From assembly GCA_021401465.1 (NCBI GenBank), contig JADDMT010000018.1, positions 248,001 to 312,000 on the forward strand: a stretch of DNA of 64,000 bases. The letters are read 5' to 3'. This DNA is from Teratosphaeria epicoccoides. Taxonomy: Eukaryota > Ascomycota > Dothideomycetes > Mycosphaerellales > Teratosphaeriaceae. Positions 1-10,193 of this stretch are shown here, piece after piece. The translations under genes were made by a program, and so were the position numbers. Position 1 is the first letter of the stretch. Each line of letters begins with the position of its first letter. The notes under the pieces are model-generated. The model had not been told where the DNA came from and did not search any database. It saw only the letters and a list, made by a program, of their open reading frames with translations.

Positions 1-1086
1 CGATTCCACTGGTCGCCCATCGGGCGACGCTCTTGGCACCTCCAAGGTCTGTCTCGCGACCTCCGGGCCAGCGGCGTCGTTCTCCGACTCCACCACTTGT
101 CCGCCGACTTTGTCCGAGCTTCGCGTTTGTCCAGGGACAGGTGAGGGGACAGGCGTCATCTCCACATCGTCCTCTCCAGCCATCACTGGCCCCTCATTGT
201 CCAGCTCCTCATCTGCGTCCAGACGTGTTGTGAGCGTGCTGTATCGCCGCTCGTCGACGGGCGCCGTATGGACGTCCATAGCACGCTCGGCATAATGCTT
301 ACCCTTGTCTGTCTTCTTCTGCTTCCGGCTCTTCATCCACCTCCAGACCGCGGCGATCATCCGGGTGTTCGCCTTTTTGAACTTACGCCATGGATTGATC
401 CGCTCCTCCGCCGAGTTGACATTCTCCCAGTCCACCAGCCTGTGCACCGGCGCATTGTTGAGCTCGTTGTCCAGCACGGTTCTACGCCAATCCTCTATCG
501 CATCCTTGATGGCTGTGATGGTGACAATGACAATCAGCGGCACTGCACTCAAACCTGGATTTGTGGCGCCAAAGATCGAGAAGAACTATCTCAGACACAC
601 CGTCAGCACTGTCTTGTCAGCAGCATTTCATATATGTAAACGTACATCAAGGATAATGATCGCCAAGAAGTAGACGTTGGCAATATTGTGGAACTGAAAC
701 CACAAGTTCTTCGGCACGAAGCTAATGGGCGTGTACTTGGCTGTCCGGATCTTGTTCCTTTTATATTGGTGCAATGGCCGCCCTTCGGCATTTCGCGCGG
801 ATTCAGGTAATGGTATGTTGAAATATATCGTCCGCCCTGCCTGAGGCTGCGTATCTCCCTTCTCGGTCCCATCCTGCCCGTCCTGCTCCTGCTTAACGAG
901 CTCCGAGTCCGTACCATTGCTGTCGCGGCCTTGCTGCTCCGCAGCCAGCTGTCGCGCTGCATTACGGTTGAATATGGATCTGCGCTTCTGCGTGGCCTTC
1001 TTCCCCGCCACTCGCTGTGTTGCCCATCGTATGCGCTTCACTGGGTTTGTCCGCTCACTGCTCTCTGCATATGGTGAGATGGCCAT
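1..1086 (-). CDS. DNF1: P4-type ATPase (phospholipid flippase), Dnf1-like, N-terminal part, runs off left edge
   Basis: Aminophospholipid flippases move phospholipids to the cytosolic leaflet of plasma-membrane, Golgi and endosomal membranes. Two exons are visible, 1086..646 and 585..1, joined by a 60-nt intron (donor GTACGT, branch TGCTGAC, acceptor ATAG), giving about 342 residues. A basic N-terminus (VKRIRWATQRV) leads into the family block YTPISFVPKNLWFQFHNIAN, a first membrane segment (VYFLAIIIL), then NPGLSAVPLIVIVTITAIKD and EDWRRTVLDNELNNAPVHR, all typical of fungal Dnf1/Dnf2. An acidic, Pro-rich linker follows to the edge. The phosphorylation site DKTG and the remaining membrane segments lie outside the window. 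The start is the ATG in a strong context (gaccATGgcc); the upstream codons in frame have no ATG. Assignment to the Dnf1/2 rather than Drs2 branch rests on the EDWRR and VDWENVN blocks. Confidence 0.9.
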
Positions 1087-2700
1087 GGTCCGTATTGTTA
1101 TCGCGCTGCAGCCCCCAGACAACGGCTATTTGGTCCCATGCGGCAGCATATAGACCTGTCGCCAGTACCGTCAGACTTCTGACGTGCCTGAATTCCTCGG
1201 CGCCACTACCTGCCTCTTCTAGCGAGCGACATCAGCTGGAAGGGCGCGCGACTGGGCTTGGGAATGCGCGGGCGTGGTCTCCGTGAATATGTAAAGTGTC
1301 GGCACGCCGACCGTGCAGACGAGCCAGCCAGCAGCGAGTGGATTATACTCGAGATATTGCGACAGTCCGTAAGAGAACAAAACGTGGATGTTTTTACACG
1401 CGCCCCAAGACGCTCGGGAAGAGCGGCTATGGTTGTAGGCGGAACGGTTTGAGAATCGCCGAGTAGATTACCAATGCAACACGGGGGCGTTTTTTTCTGT
1501 ATTATTTCTGTCCCAACAACGCAGACTCATATCAATAGGCTATTATTTCTGATGCATTCAACCCGGTGTGAGGTGTGCAGCACAGGGGCAGGTGTATCTA
1601 CAGGAGGAGGGCACGACCACACCCAACTCTATGTCATTGCTAAGCCAGCGCCGGACCAGCTGTCACCTGCGGCAGCAGAAGGAACCAGGCAACTTGGCAG
1701 GATCGCAACGCTGATCGCAGGGGCGTCCCCTTCTGCCGGCCGCGACTCAGACACTACAGGTCAGTCAAGCCAACCCGGCTTAAACATCCTGCTGCACATC
1801 AGCAAGTGCGTTGTCAGCGAGCTTTGACGCATCTACGTACATGTAGCTTTGTCTTCGGGCTTTACTGCTCGAAACTCCGTCCCGAGGGCCAGGCCGAGAC
1901 CGGGAGCGCCGAACGCCTGTGCACTGCTACCGGCCAGCCAGACGAGCGCAAATTGGCAACTTGTCCACATGTCCCGTCCTGGACTGGCAGCGCTTGCGTG
2001 CAACATCCGCCACCGCTTCGGCTTGGCGCTGTACATGTAGCAGTGGGCGTGATGCAACACCCGCCAAGGAACTCTTTAGAGCGTCTGAGGTCTGTTACAC
2101 AAGAAAGCCTGCGAACACTTTGCCCCAGGTGGAGTGGGGGTTTTGGGCCTCATATGTGAATGCGAGACCAGGTTCCAAGGCTCGCGGTAGTCAATTGTGC
2201 TTGCATGCTTGTCTCGCAGAGGTCCTTGATTAAGAATACGGGAGCATTCGTGATCAGTAGGCGGTTGGTAACAGTTTACGGAACGGATTCCGGTCGTCAT
2301 GCTGACGGTGAGCTGAGCTGCATTTTGGATGCCGCAGTAGTCAGATTCAGAATCGGCAAGGCCGGATGGCTTGTTAATGTAGCAAGACAGAACGTCTATC
2401 AGAGTCTTCCTTGCAGCAAAGGATGGTGTAGAAATCAGAATATGGCCAAGAACGGCCAGCGTTGCACATGCGGCGTGAGGGCCATCGTTCTTCGATGTGG
2501 CCGTACGAGTATCTTAGTCGTACCCCGAGAGCGTTACAGGAGTACACTTTGACGTTCGATTGTTCTCTCGATAATACCAAGAGATCTCAGGAGGATCAAG
2601 GGCGCTGAGCGTGTGGCGGTGCGCAAACACGCCACGTACAAATTTTGACGGCGTTATAATTCATTTAACAGCCGCGATCTTCACCAATCATGATGTTCCA
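1087..2700. other. Intergenic, no gene recognised
   Basis: This 1.6-kb stretch between the flippase start and the tRNA gene holds only short reading frames with no recognisable protein. It should contain the flippase promoter and 5' UTR. I see no repeat array or RNA gene apart from the TATA-like element noted near its right end. Confidence 0.5.
2655..2660 (+). promoter_or_regulatory. TATA-like element upstream of tRNA-Lys
   Basis: TATAAT lies about 45 bases before the first tRNA base, a distance at which upstream TATA elements help TFIIIB recruitment in some fungi. The role is inferred; the motif alone is weak. Confidence 0.3.
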
Positions 2701-2715
2701 TCCCGGCTGGCACAA

Positions 2716-2769
2716 GTATGTTTCAACGTTCACCTTCCCGCCATTGATACAGTGCTAACAAATTACTAG
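2716..2769 (+). other. Spliceosome-type intron in the tRNA-Lys D loop (after base 15)
   Basis: This 54-nt insertion starts GTATGT, has a perfect fungal branch site GCTAAC about 15 nt before the end, and finishes ACTAG. Its removal restores the D loop AATTGGCTA. Length and all three signals match the protein-gene introns of this window. Confidence 0.75.
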
Positions 2770-2792
2770 TTGGCTAGCGCGTGAGACTTTTA

Positions 2793-2825
2793 AGTCTTGA
2801 TTCCGTGGAATTATCAGACGAAAAT
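2793..2825 (+). other. Canonical-position tRNA intron (37/38)
   Basis: A 33-nt insertion follows the base 3' of the anticodon, the universal eukaryotic tRNA intron site. It lacks GT..AG borders, so it should be a tRNA-endonuclease substrate. The exact edge is ambiguous by one A. Confidence 0.7.
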
Positions 2826-2841
2826 ATCTCAAGGTTGAGAG

Positions 2842-2891
2842 GTAGGTCCACACGACAGTTTTACAACGCAACAAACCCTGACGTTCCCTAG
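2842..2891 (+). other. Spliceosome-type intron at the tRNA-Lys T-stem/T-loop boundary (after base 53)
   Basis: This 50-nt insertion starts GTAGGT, has a CCTGAC branch site 9-14 nt before the end, and finishes CCTAG. Its removal brings GAGAG next to TTCGAGC and closes the T arm. Its final AG also completes an AGTTCGAGCC B-box-like sequence in the DNA. Confidence 0.75.
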
Positions 2892-2947
2892 TTCGAGCCT
2901 CTCGTCGGGAGTGACGATGGTTTAATACCGTTACCGTGGCCCTTTTC

Positions 2948-2954
2948 TTTTTTT
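2948..2954 (+). terminator. Pol III terminator (T7) after tRNA-Lys
   Basis: A run of seven T lies 37 bases after the discriminator base and is preceded by a T4 run (2943-2946), which could act as a first, weaker stop. Confidence 0.6.
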
Positions 2955-4534
2955 GGCTTTTAATTCTCGCTGATCATGCCTTGTCCATCTCCTTTTTGGT
3001 TGTCTGTATAATCCGACATGGACCAGATCTTCCAACGTGGCCATTCTCTGCGCAACTCCTTTCGCATCTCACGATGGAGCAGTATCTACTATCGCACAAA
3101 AGACGTTGGCAATATTGAATGGAAGTTATTATTGTCAGACTGCACAAGGTCCTTTTTACAAATCCATCGAAGTATCCGGCGATAACTTGATGAATTGGAG
3201 CCAGGACACTTCAACCATCCAGCCAGGAACGGGGAAGTCTGCATTGACCGAGTGTGATGATTGGAAGGAATGACCTCTACGACCAGCACCGCTGCCTCCG
3301 CCACGATGGACAACGAGATGATTGCACGCTACGAACATTCTTTCGGCGGTCAAACCCCTGAATGACATTTTCCTAGGTGCTTTCTTCAAGACAGTCTTCA
3401 TAGTGCCCATTCCTGTGACGCGCTACAAGCACTCCGGCTTTGCGCTTCGCCGGACCGTACGCCGCTCCGGGGCCATCGTAAACGGGAGCACGCTGCTGAG
3501 CGTCAAGCTCGGCAGAATCCGGTCCAACATCTAATGCCTTGTGAGAGGAGATCGCTCCATGATTGTTAAAGACCTACTTTCGGGATTGGCAACGCAGTCG
3601 CCTAGTGCCAACATTGCTATGGAAGCCAAGAGATGGAAGCTTGATGGAGTCGGAATTTCGGTAGCTGGGTCGCTCTCTTTGCAGTATGTTTGAAGCCGAG
3701 GGCTTGCTTGCCAGAGAAAGGGTCGAAGGAGTAATATTATTCGACGGTACGAGAGAGGGCTTGCAAGTACCATGCTCGCCAAGCCCTGTTCTGCCGGAAT
3801 CGAGGATGAACTTGCAGAAGAGCCATCGAATGATCAATACTCGAATGGCGAGGGTATTGGCAGCACGAAGGGTCCCAACATGCATGGGGATGACACTGCC
3901 ATTCGGAAGCCACGCGACAACCAAGATTCCTACGACTTGATCGCTTTCACAACGCCGTCGAACTAATTTGCAAACTGCAAATTATTTAGACCAAGTTGAG
4001 GCTCCACCGCGACTTCGAATCGAATTTGCCTTATGGAGTGGATACGTGGGCTCATTGAAGTCGTGGGGACGTTCCCTACTTCCTGGTCCGGTCTGAGCAG
4101 TGCCAGAGGCTGACAAGCCCGGACCTAGACGTCAGTGTCGAATGCTTACCGAATCCACAAGGACTATGGCGCAACTTTAGGATGCTGCAACCTGGTGGCA
4201 TTGGAGTGGGTCCAGTAAGCGCCGATGAGCATGCTCGGATGCTAGATGCACCTTGATCGCGACTACGAATACAAGCAATACGAGGAGTCTCGACAACATC
4301 CGGCGCAGCTGTACCAGCATCCCACAGAGCAATGCAGACAGACCCACAGGAATACGATCAAGGTTTTCGCTCAAAGTATGGGGTTTTCAATATAGGTTTG
4401 ACTGTCGTTATTACACAGACTGCACCACAGCTCGACGGCCAAGCTCGCATTCACCAGACTGAGCCATCGTAAGCGAACGCCAGATTCGATGTCGCTTTTC
4501 CAGAAAGCTGCAGCCCAAAGCAAAGAATCGAACT
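2955..4534. other. Gene-poor stretch with orphan open frames
   Basis: I recognise no gene here. Moderately long open stretches exist on the plus strand, for example about 3322-3534 and 4064-4255, but none has a convincing start, intron set or family motif. They may be decayed gene pieces or chance frames. Confidence 0.4.
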
Positions 4535-5629
4535 TTAGTAATTGCCGCCCATCAAATCCTTCAAAACACTTCGCTCCACCGCTTCCTTCGGAGCTTCGGC
4601 ATTACCCACAGACGCAAGCTTCTGCTCCAACTTTGCTAGGATGCGCGTCTCGGACCGGTAGACAGCGATGGTTACAAGCTCTTGAATCGTGGCCATGTGG
4701 TTGGGCGCGACCTGCTTCTGAGCAGGTTTCGATGCTACTTTGTTAAGCTGTGCCTGTGGAAGCTGAGCGTCGCCTCGTCCCTGCGACTGATCCTTGACGA
4801 TCTTTGACATGGGCGCACGCTGAGCAGTTTCGAGTGTCGTCTCTCCGTTCGCGCTAGTGTCTGGGACTTGTAGCGGTTCCAGCGGAGGCGTGCTCTCAAC
4901 ACTAAAAATGCCGGTAGAGCCGTCGTCTTCGACAGTGCTAGCTTTGCCCGCCTTCTCTCCAACAGCATGCGGCAAGGTCTTCTTGACTTCTCCTTTGGCT
5001 GATCGGGCGATCTTGGGCGTGGGATCCGCAATCGTTTTACCCCCCTTACCGTTCACAGACCCGAACATGCCAAACTTCCTTTCTTGATTCTCAGACTTGT
5101 GCTTGGACCCTGGCTCATCGTCCCCACTGTCATCAGTATCGTCTTCCTCAAAGCCGGCATGCTTCTTGGTCGTCGTACGCCTCTTCTATGTGGATGACCT
5201 AGCCTCATCTTCCCTGTCAGCTCTGCGCTTCCTGGCCTCCACTTGACTCGCTTTTCGGCCGCTCGGAACACCCTTTGTCTCTGCTGTCGCCCGTCCTTCG
5301 ACTCTTCTGAGCGCCGCTCTCACGCCAGCAGTGTGATCTCTAATGATCTTACGCTTGAGCTTATGTAGCAGGACATTGAAGCCATGCGGCAAGTCACCAT
5401 GCCAGCGCTCGCCGCTGAGCATTTTTGAGAGTTTCGCATCTTGAGATGCGACGTTATCCCACATCTCGTTCTCGTAGTCTCCGGCATCCTCCAGTTCAGC
5501 CAATGTAAGGACGACTGTGGGCCGGCCGTTGACGGTGGTGTTGATCAACTGCTCTTCGAAGGCCGCCTTCAGCTCGCTCAGCTCGTCTTTGGTGCAGCGC
5601 AAAAGCTGCAGCATCTCTGGTTTCTTCAT
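4535..5629 (-). CDS. Orphan hydrophilic protein, two exons
   Basis: I do not recognise a family. Exon 5629..5243 encodes a helical, charged N-terminal region (MKKPEMLQLLRCTKDELSEL, then WHGDLPHGFNVLLHKLKRKI). The frame then meets a TAG at 5188-5186 but stays open beyond it, with acidic and basic runs (EEDDTDDSGDDEPG) and a helical C-terminus ending LMGGNY. A 57-nt intron, 5242..5186, removes the stop and keeps the frame. Its donor GTGGAG is weak, but its GCTGAC branch and CATAG acceptor are good. Spliced length is 345 residues. The start ATG has a perfect context (ccaccATGaag). No signal peptide or membrane segment is seen. The domain order suggests a nuclear or chromatin-type protein, but that is a guess. 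Alternatively the TAG is a real nonsense codon. Confidence 0.6.
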
Positions 5630-6325
5630 GGTGGGTGATGTTGAGCTTGTGGGTGCTCTTCTTGTTGTTCTGTGTTGAGTCTCGTCTCTGTGTTGAGCAT
5701 TAGATGAGCAGAGCACCACGTCACGAGCTTCAAATTTATCACATCAAATTGTATCACTTCAAGCCAGTAATGACTGGATTGCACAGAGGTCATCCTCTTT
5801 TGGCAGCTTGCTCGTGACGCTCCTGACAATGTCTCTCACAGAAGTCTGCATGACTGTGAGGCTGTGCTTTGACTCTGCCAGACCTACAGAGGCTCGTCCA
5901 GGATAATACAGGTTCTTTTGGAATATCCTTACAAGGCATGCTGCATACTTCAAGCTCAATACCTTACAAGACTGAACAAACAATTGTTTCTTTCCCCAGT
6001 GATGTCTGCCACTGCGTGGGCTTGGCAGAGACGACACATATCCTAATACAGTCCAAAATCGTTTCGTGATGAATTTATCTCAATCTCTATCGCCCGTGGG
6101 GCAATTGAGTCAGTCAACCGCCACTGATGTTGTTGTCTTGGAAGAAGGACGGAATAGCGAAGACATGTGAATAGCGCCTTGCCCGTTTTGGTAGGGTATA
6201 TGTTTAGCGCGATGATGTGCATATCTAGCTCACCAGCTACAAGTGCTACTCGGCATGGACAAAACAACTTTCCTCTTCCACCTTCAGCACAGAAATGGCA
6301 AGGTAACGACAGTGATATCCTCAGA
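5630..6325. promoter_or_regulatory. Divergent promoter region between orphan gene and SEC10
   Basis: This 0.7-kb region separates two divergently transcribed genes and should hold both promoters. No further gene or clear named site was recognised. The SEC10 frame stays open upstream into it, but the good ATG is at 6326. Confidence 0.5.
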
Positions 6326-8980
6326 ATGGCCGGTCGCCCATTCAGCCCAGACACGGCGTCTTTGCTATCCCATAGTGCCTCGTCCATCTCGCGACCCGCA
6401 ACACTCCAGACTGGACGAAGCACACAGCAAGTCTACACATTGGACACGTTCTCCAGCAAAGATTTCATTGTGAAGGACTTTGTCGAGAACCTCTCCGATG
6501 CGGCGATACCGGCGCGACGATCAGCGCAGCAAGGCCAGTCGCAAGCAGCAGCGAGTCAGGCATTCGATCCGAAACCGCTCATTCGGACCTTTGAGCACGC
6601 ATTGAGTCGTTTGAAGACGCTGAGCGAGGATCTCGAGACAAGGGAGAATGAGTTGCAGGCAGGCGTACGAAGGGCGGAGGTCCAGCACAACACCAATATC
6701 AAGTCACGGGAGAAGGAGCTGGAACGGTCCATTGACAGCTTCCACCGGTTGGAGCGCACGCTGGACGGGGACGCCGATGTTGGCGGCAACGCAGCGATGC
6801 AGATTGGCGAGAGACTGGAAGAGTTGGACCGGCAGAGACAGCGGGCGCAAGATGCCAAGTTCATATTGCAGTGCTGGCTGGAGGTCAGTGAACGAGGAGA
6901 CCTGTCAGGCTTGGACGATGTGAGGAAGACGGGCGGAGGAGAGGGCAAGGTCAGATGTGCCCATATTGCGCGCCAGCTGCTCAAGATTAGTCAGAGGCTG
7001 GACCCTGGCATTAATGGGAGCAGAAGTCCAAAAGGCGTGCATTTCGCCAACGGAGTCAATGGGCATGACGAGGAAATTTGGTCGCCAGCAGAGAGCATGC
7101 GCGCGGGAAAGCACGGCGGACAGACACCACGAGAGGTCATCGAGAAATTCCTAGAGTCACTAGAGAAGGACCTCCTGCGATCATTTGACGACTTCTACCG
7201 ACGACAGAACTTTGACGGCATGCGAGAGTGTGCCATTGCGCTGCGAGACTTTTCTGACGGCAACTCGGTAATCTCGCTGTTCGTTAACCAGCATCAGTTC
7301 TTCATCGACAGGGCACAGTTGGTGACAGAAGACCTAGCCACCGACACGGACATTTGGGATCGACTGGCAGACCCAGATACCGAACCTCCTGGAGTGGAGC
7401 CGAGTCTGCAGTCTTTGATCGATGAAGTCAAAGTGGTCGTGCAGGAAGAATGCTTCATCATCAAGCGCGCCTTCCCTTACTACGAGGAGGTGCTCGCCAG
7501 ATTCTTGCAGCGTGTCTTCCAGCAGTCAATCCAGCAAAGGCTTGAGATGGTCCTGAATAAGGCTGACAGCATATCGTCCCTGGCCTATCTACGATCACTG
7601 CAAGCATCAAGGTCGTATATTGCCGCCTTGGTAGAGGACTTGAAGGCGCACGGCCTGACCGAGCACCCCGATCCTGCGTCCTCGGTCACAGCAGCTCTCC
7701 TAGACCAACAGCTAGACGAGCTTTTCGTCCCATACCTGACCGGCGCATCTTACATTGAACGCGAGAAGCGCAACCTCAGTGAGCTCTTTGAAGGTTTGCT
7801 CTTCAAATTCACAATCTACCACTCCCGACGTCGCAAAGTGCAGCCACAGACTTACCTGGGTCAATTAGCCGCGAGGGGTAACGAGTATATTAGCAATGCG
7901 CGCGAAGTCTACGTTAGGCGCTTGGACACTGCGGACTTGCCGTCCAGCCAGAAGAAGATCTTGATGCGCATTGCTGGCCTGCACCATGACAAAGAGCTTG
8001 GTGGTGCGCAGAAAGATATCGATGTCATTGATGAGGATGGACAGTTGAGTCTGCCGTTCACGAAGAGAATGCTGAAGTGGCTGGCAGAAGGCGTCGGCAG
8101 GGGCCTGGAGCTGGCAGGCGGTGGCAATGAGACGCCGAAGGAGGTGAGGGAGCTGCTGCATCTACTCATCGCCAATGTCGGTGAGATTTACCTGGAAACA
8201 GCGCTGGACTCCGCGAACGACCAGGTGACAGCCATCGAGAACCCAAAATCCACCGAGCCTGACATCTCGTTCATTACCGACTTGCGAGCCGCGGTCAATG
8301 TCCTTCACCTAATGCTAGCCACGATCAACATGCTACTGCTACCCCTAGCAGCCTCCAATCTGACCATCCGCCGCGATTTAGAGAAGCACACTACATCATT
8401 CACAGACCGCATAGAGTCCAAAATCGACCTCGTGCTCCAAAAGACTCTTGACTCCGCCCTAGTCTGGACCTCCCGCCTCCTCGCCAAGCAAGCCAAGACT
8501 GACTTCCGCCCGAAAGACGACACGAATCTGCAGCTCGACCAGCTCCAGACAGCTACTTGCCAGCAGATCTTCAACTTTCTCTCTCGCACGCATGCGCGCG
8601 CCGCGGCTACCGTGTCCGGCAAGGTACTCGAGTCTTTTGCTCTCGAACTCGCGATTGGTTTGCGATCTCTTCTCCTGCAGCACTTCCGAAACTATCAAGT
8701 TTCTCTCACTGGCGCACTTGTTGTAAGCAAGGATATCACGAAATACATCGAGCTGTTGCGGTTATGGGAACTACCAAGCAGTTTCGATATCAGTTTGGAA
8801 GTGCTTACGGAGATTGCGAATCTGTTTGTGATTGGGCCGGAGGCGCTTCGAGACCGCTTGAGGAACTTTGGCGGCGCAGGGCAACTGGTGGGTGTCGAGA
8901 AGAGTGACTTGAGGCCCTATGTCGTGAGGAGGGAGGATAGTGGGAGTGTGGGTGTGCAGGCAGTCTTGAACTCGCTGTGA
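6326..8980 (+). CDS. SEC10: Exocyst complex subunit Sec10
   Basis: Sec10 is one of eight subunits of the exocyst, which tethers secretory vesicles to the plasma membrane at growth sites such as hyphal tips. The single exon encodes 884 residues, the usual fungal length. The order fits the Sec10 family: a Ser-rich N-terminus with YTLDTFSSKDFIVKDFVENL, a coiled coil (about residues 90-200), then long all-helical rods with DFYRRQNFDGMRECAIALRD, YLGQLAARGNEYISNAREVY and a C-terminal LLRLWELPSSFDISLEVL. The frame is open for another 53 codons upstream, but the chosen ATG has A at -3 and begins the conserved MAGRPFSPDTASLLSH. The stop is TGA, which shows TGA terminates normally in this genome. Confidence 0.93.
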   Translation: MAGRPFSPDTASLLSHSASSISRPATLQTGRSTQQVYTLDTFSSKDFIVKDFVENLSDAAIPARRSAQQGQSQAAASQAFDPKPLIRTFEHALSRLKTLSEDLETRENELQAGVRRAEVQHNTNIKSREKELERSIDSFHRLERTLDGDADVGGNAAMQIGERLEELDRQRQRAQDAKFILQCWLEVSERGDLSGLDDVRKTGGGEGKVRCAHIARQLLKISQRLDPGINGSRSPKGVHFANGVNGHDEEIWSPAESMRAGKHGGQTPREVIEKFLESLEKDLLRSFDDFYRRQNFDGMRECAIALRDFSDGNSVISLFVNQHQFFIDRAQLVTEDLATDTDIWDRLADPDTEPPGVEPSLQSLIDEVKVVVQEECFIIKRAFPYYEEVLARFLQRVFQQSIQQRLEMVLNKADSISSLAYLRSLQASRSYIAALVEDLKAHGLTEHPDPASSVTAALLDQQLDELFVPYLTGASYIEREKRNLSELFEGLLFKFTIYHSRRRKVQPQTYLGQLAARGNEYISNAREVYVRRLDTADLPSSQKKILMRIAGLHHDKELGGAQKDIDVIDEDGQLSLPFTKRMLKWLAEGVGRGLELAGGGNETPKEVRELLHLLIANVGEIYLETALDSANDQVTAIENPKSTEPDISFITDLRAAVNVLHLMLATINMLLLPLAASNLTIRRDLEKHTTSFTDRIESKIDLVLQKTLDSALVWTSRLLAKQAKTDFRPKDDTNLQLDQLQTATCQQIFNFLSRTHARAAATVSGKVLESFALELAIGLRSLLLQHFRNYQVSLTGALVVSKDITKYIELLRLWELPSSFDISLEVLTEIANLFVIGPEALRDRLRNFGGAGQLVGVEKSDLRPYVVRREDSGSVGVQAVLNSL

Positions 8981-10193
8981 TTCGATGTTGGATGATCGTA
9001 CGCGCGATCTCGAAGCCACAACGGACTCTGCTGCGCGCTACCGCATCTTGGAAGCAATATTGCTGCTCCTGGGATCAAAAGCTCTTCGATGAGAGTGGCT
9101 AACATGGGAACAACTTTGGGACCACACCGCTTTGATTTCGTTGCTGTTCGGCATATGCTTCTCATCAGCACTATTGCAGAAGTATCAGGACACGCGAACG
9201 GATGGATTATGGGCTGGAATTCGCATTGTGCGGCCTCCACGGAACGTGCTTCGTGCTACCGTCGACTACTTCGCGCCTCAGCAGCCACATGAACAGAAGT
9301 CCCGCCGTCCGAACACATATCTTGCCGGCGTCTCCAACAATGGAAGCCCGGTCACCCGAATGCTCAAGCTTTGTTGACGATAAGAGTCAGAGTAAGCCTC
9401 GGGGCAGTTCTGCACGTGCTCCATAGAGCGCGCATGAAAGCCTGCGCTTCGAAGAAGCCTCGAATTGCTGAAGTCGCCAAATCCTGCCTGGCGGTGCACT
9501 GCTGTGCGCGCAGTGCATTGAAGTATTTTCCTTCCAGCTTTCTGAGCGTGGAGTGGCGAAGGAAGAGCAATATAGTTGCAGTGCAAGCTGCCCCGCTCGT
9601 CGCGCTCAGCTCCGTGGACGCCATTTTTCCTGGTGACCGACACAGACATATACCATGCTCGCATTGCAGTGCAGGCGGTAAGTCCGCCCCAATGTTGTGC
9701 TGTGGCTTGGCAAATCCATCCCCACACTATCTGAGCAGTCCACCGCTGGAAAGGGAAGGCGCGGCATGGCTTGGCAAAGCTCATACCAAAAGGGTACACC
9801 ATCCGACTGCAGAACAAGTCGGCGAGCCAACCGTCTCGCGAACCTCTGAAATGCCAAGTACGGACACGTGAGGTTATGCATCTGACAATTTCGAATGGAA
9901 AGCTTGCTGATCCTCTGAAGCCTGATTCTGTGTACCGCCTGTCAGCCTTGTGGCTTGCGCAGCTCAATCGATGTGGCCCTTGCATAGAAGCTTACTGCAC
10001 GACCCTCGAAGCTTCACGTACAGTGTACAGCTGCCGTCGCTTATCCACGCGAGCGGTCCTTGCGCAAGTCTCGTTGCGCGTGGCCATTGTAGGAGCTGCG
10101 CGCGCTCCGAAGTCTTGGCACATTCACAGATTCTCGACGTCTGGCCTGGCATGTATCGTATAGGGATATTTGTGTTGTCTAACGGCAGCGTCC
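8981..10193. other. Intergenic, no gene recognised
   Basis: This 1.2-kb stretch lies between the SEC10 stop and a pseudogene. Several overlapping open frames exist, including a long minus-strand one (9278-9985), but their composition is not protein-like and no family is recognisable. Confidence 0.5.

Larger units (their letters stand above)
2701..2911 (+). tRNA. tRNA-Lys(UUU) interrupted by three introns
   Basis: Exons 2701-2715, 2770-2792, 2826-2841 and 2892-2911 join into a 73-nt tRNA. The acceptor stem TCCCGGC/GTCGGGA forms 7 pairs (one G-U). The D stem is GCAC/GCGC with one A12-C23 mismatch. The anticodon stem TGAGA/TCTCA (5 pairs) closes loop CTTTTAA with anticodon TTT. The variable region is AGGTT. 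The T stem GAGAG/CTCTC (5 pairs) closes loop TTCGAGC. Invariant bases U8, A14, G18, G19, A21, U33, T54, T55, C56, A58 and C61 are all present, and the discriminator is G73. The body matches the usual filamentous-fungal tRNA-Lys(UUU) pattern. The intron at 37/38 is the ordinary tRNA position. The other two, in the D loop and at the T stem/loop boundary, look like spliceosomal introns. A T7 tract downstream fits Pol III termination. CCA is not encoded, as expected. Confidence 0.85.

Noticed and set aside
2690..2800. A tiny two-exon protein frame starting ATGATG at 2691, using the D-loop intron
   Set aside because: It stops after 18 codons, and the tRNA fold explains the same bases far better.
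5186..5188. A simple nonsense mutation in the orphan gene
   Set aside because: A frame-keeping intron ending exactly at this TAG, with a good branch site, is the simpler reading; kept as a finding because the donor is weak.
9278..9985. A 235-codon minus-strand frame
   Set aside because: Cys/Arg/Ser-rich random composition, overlapping open frames on both strands and no motif.
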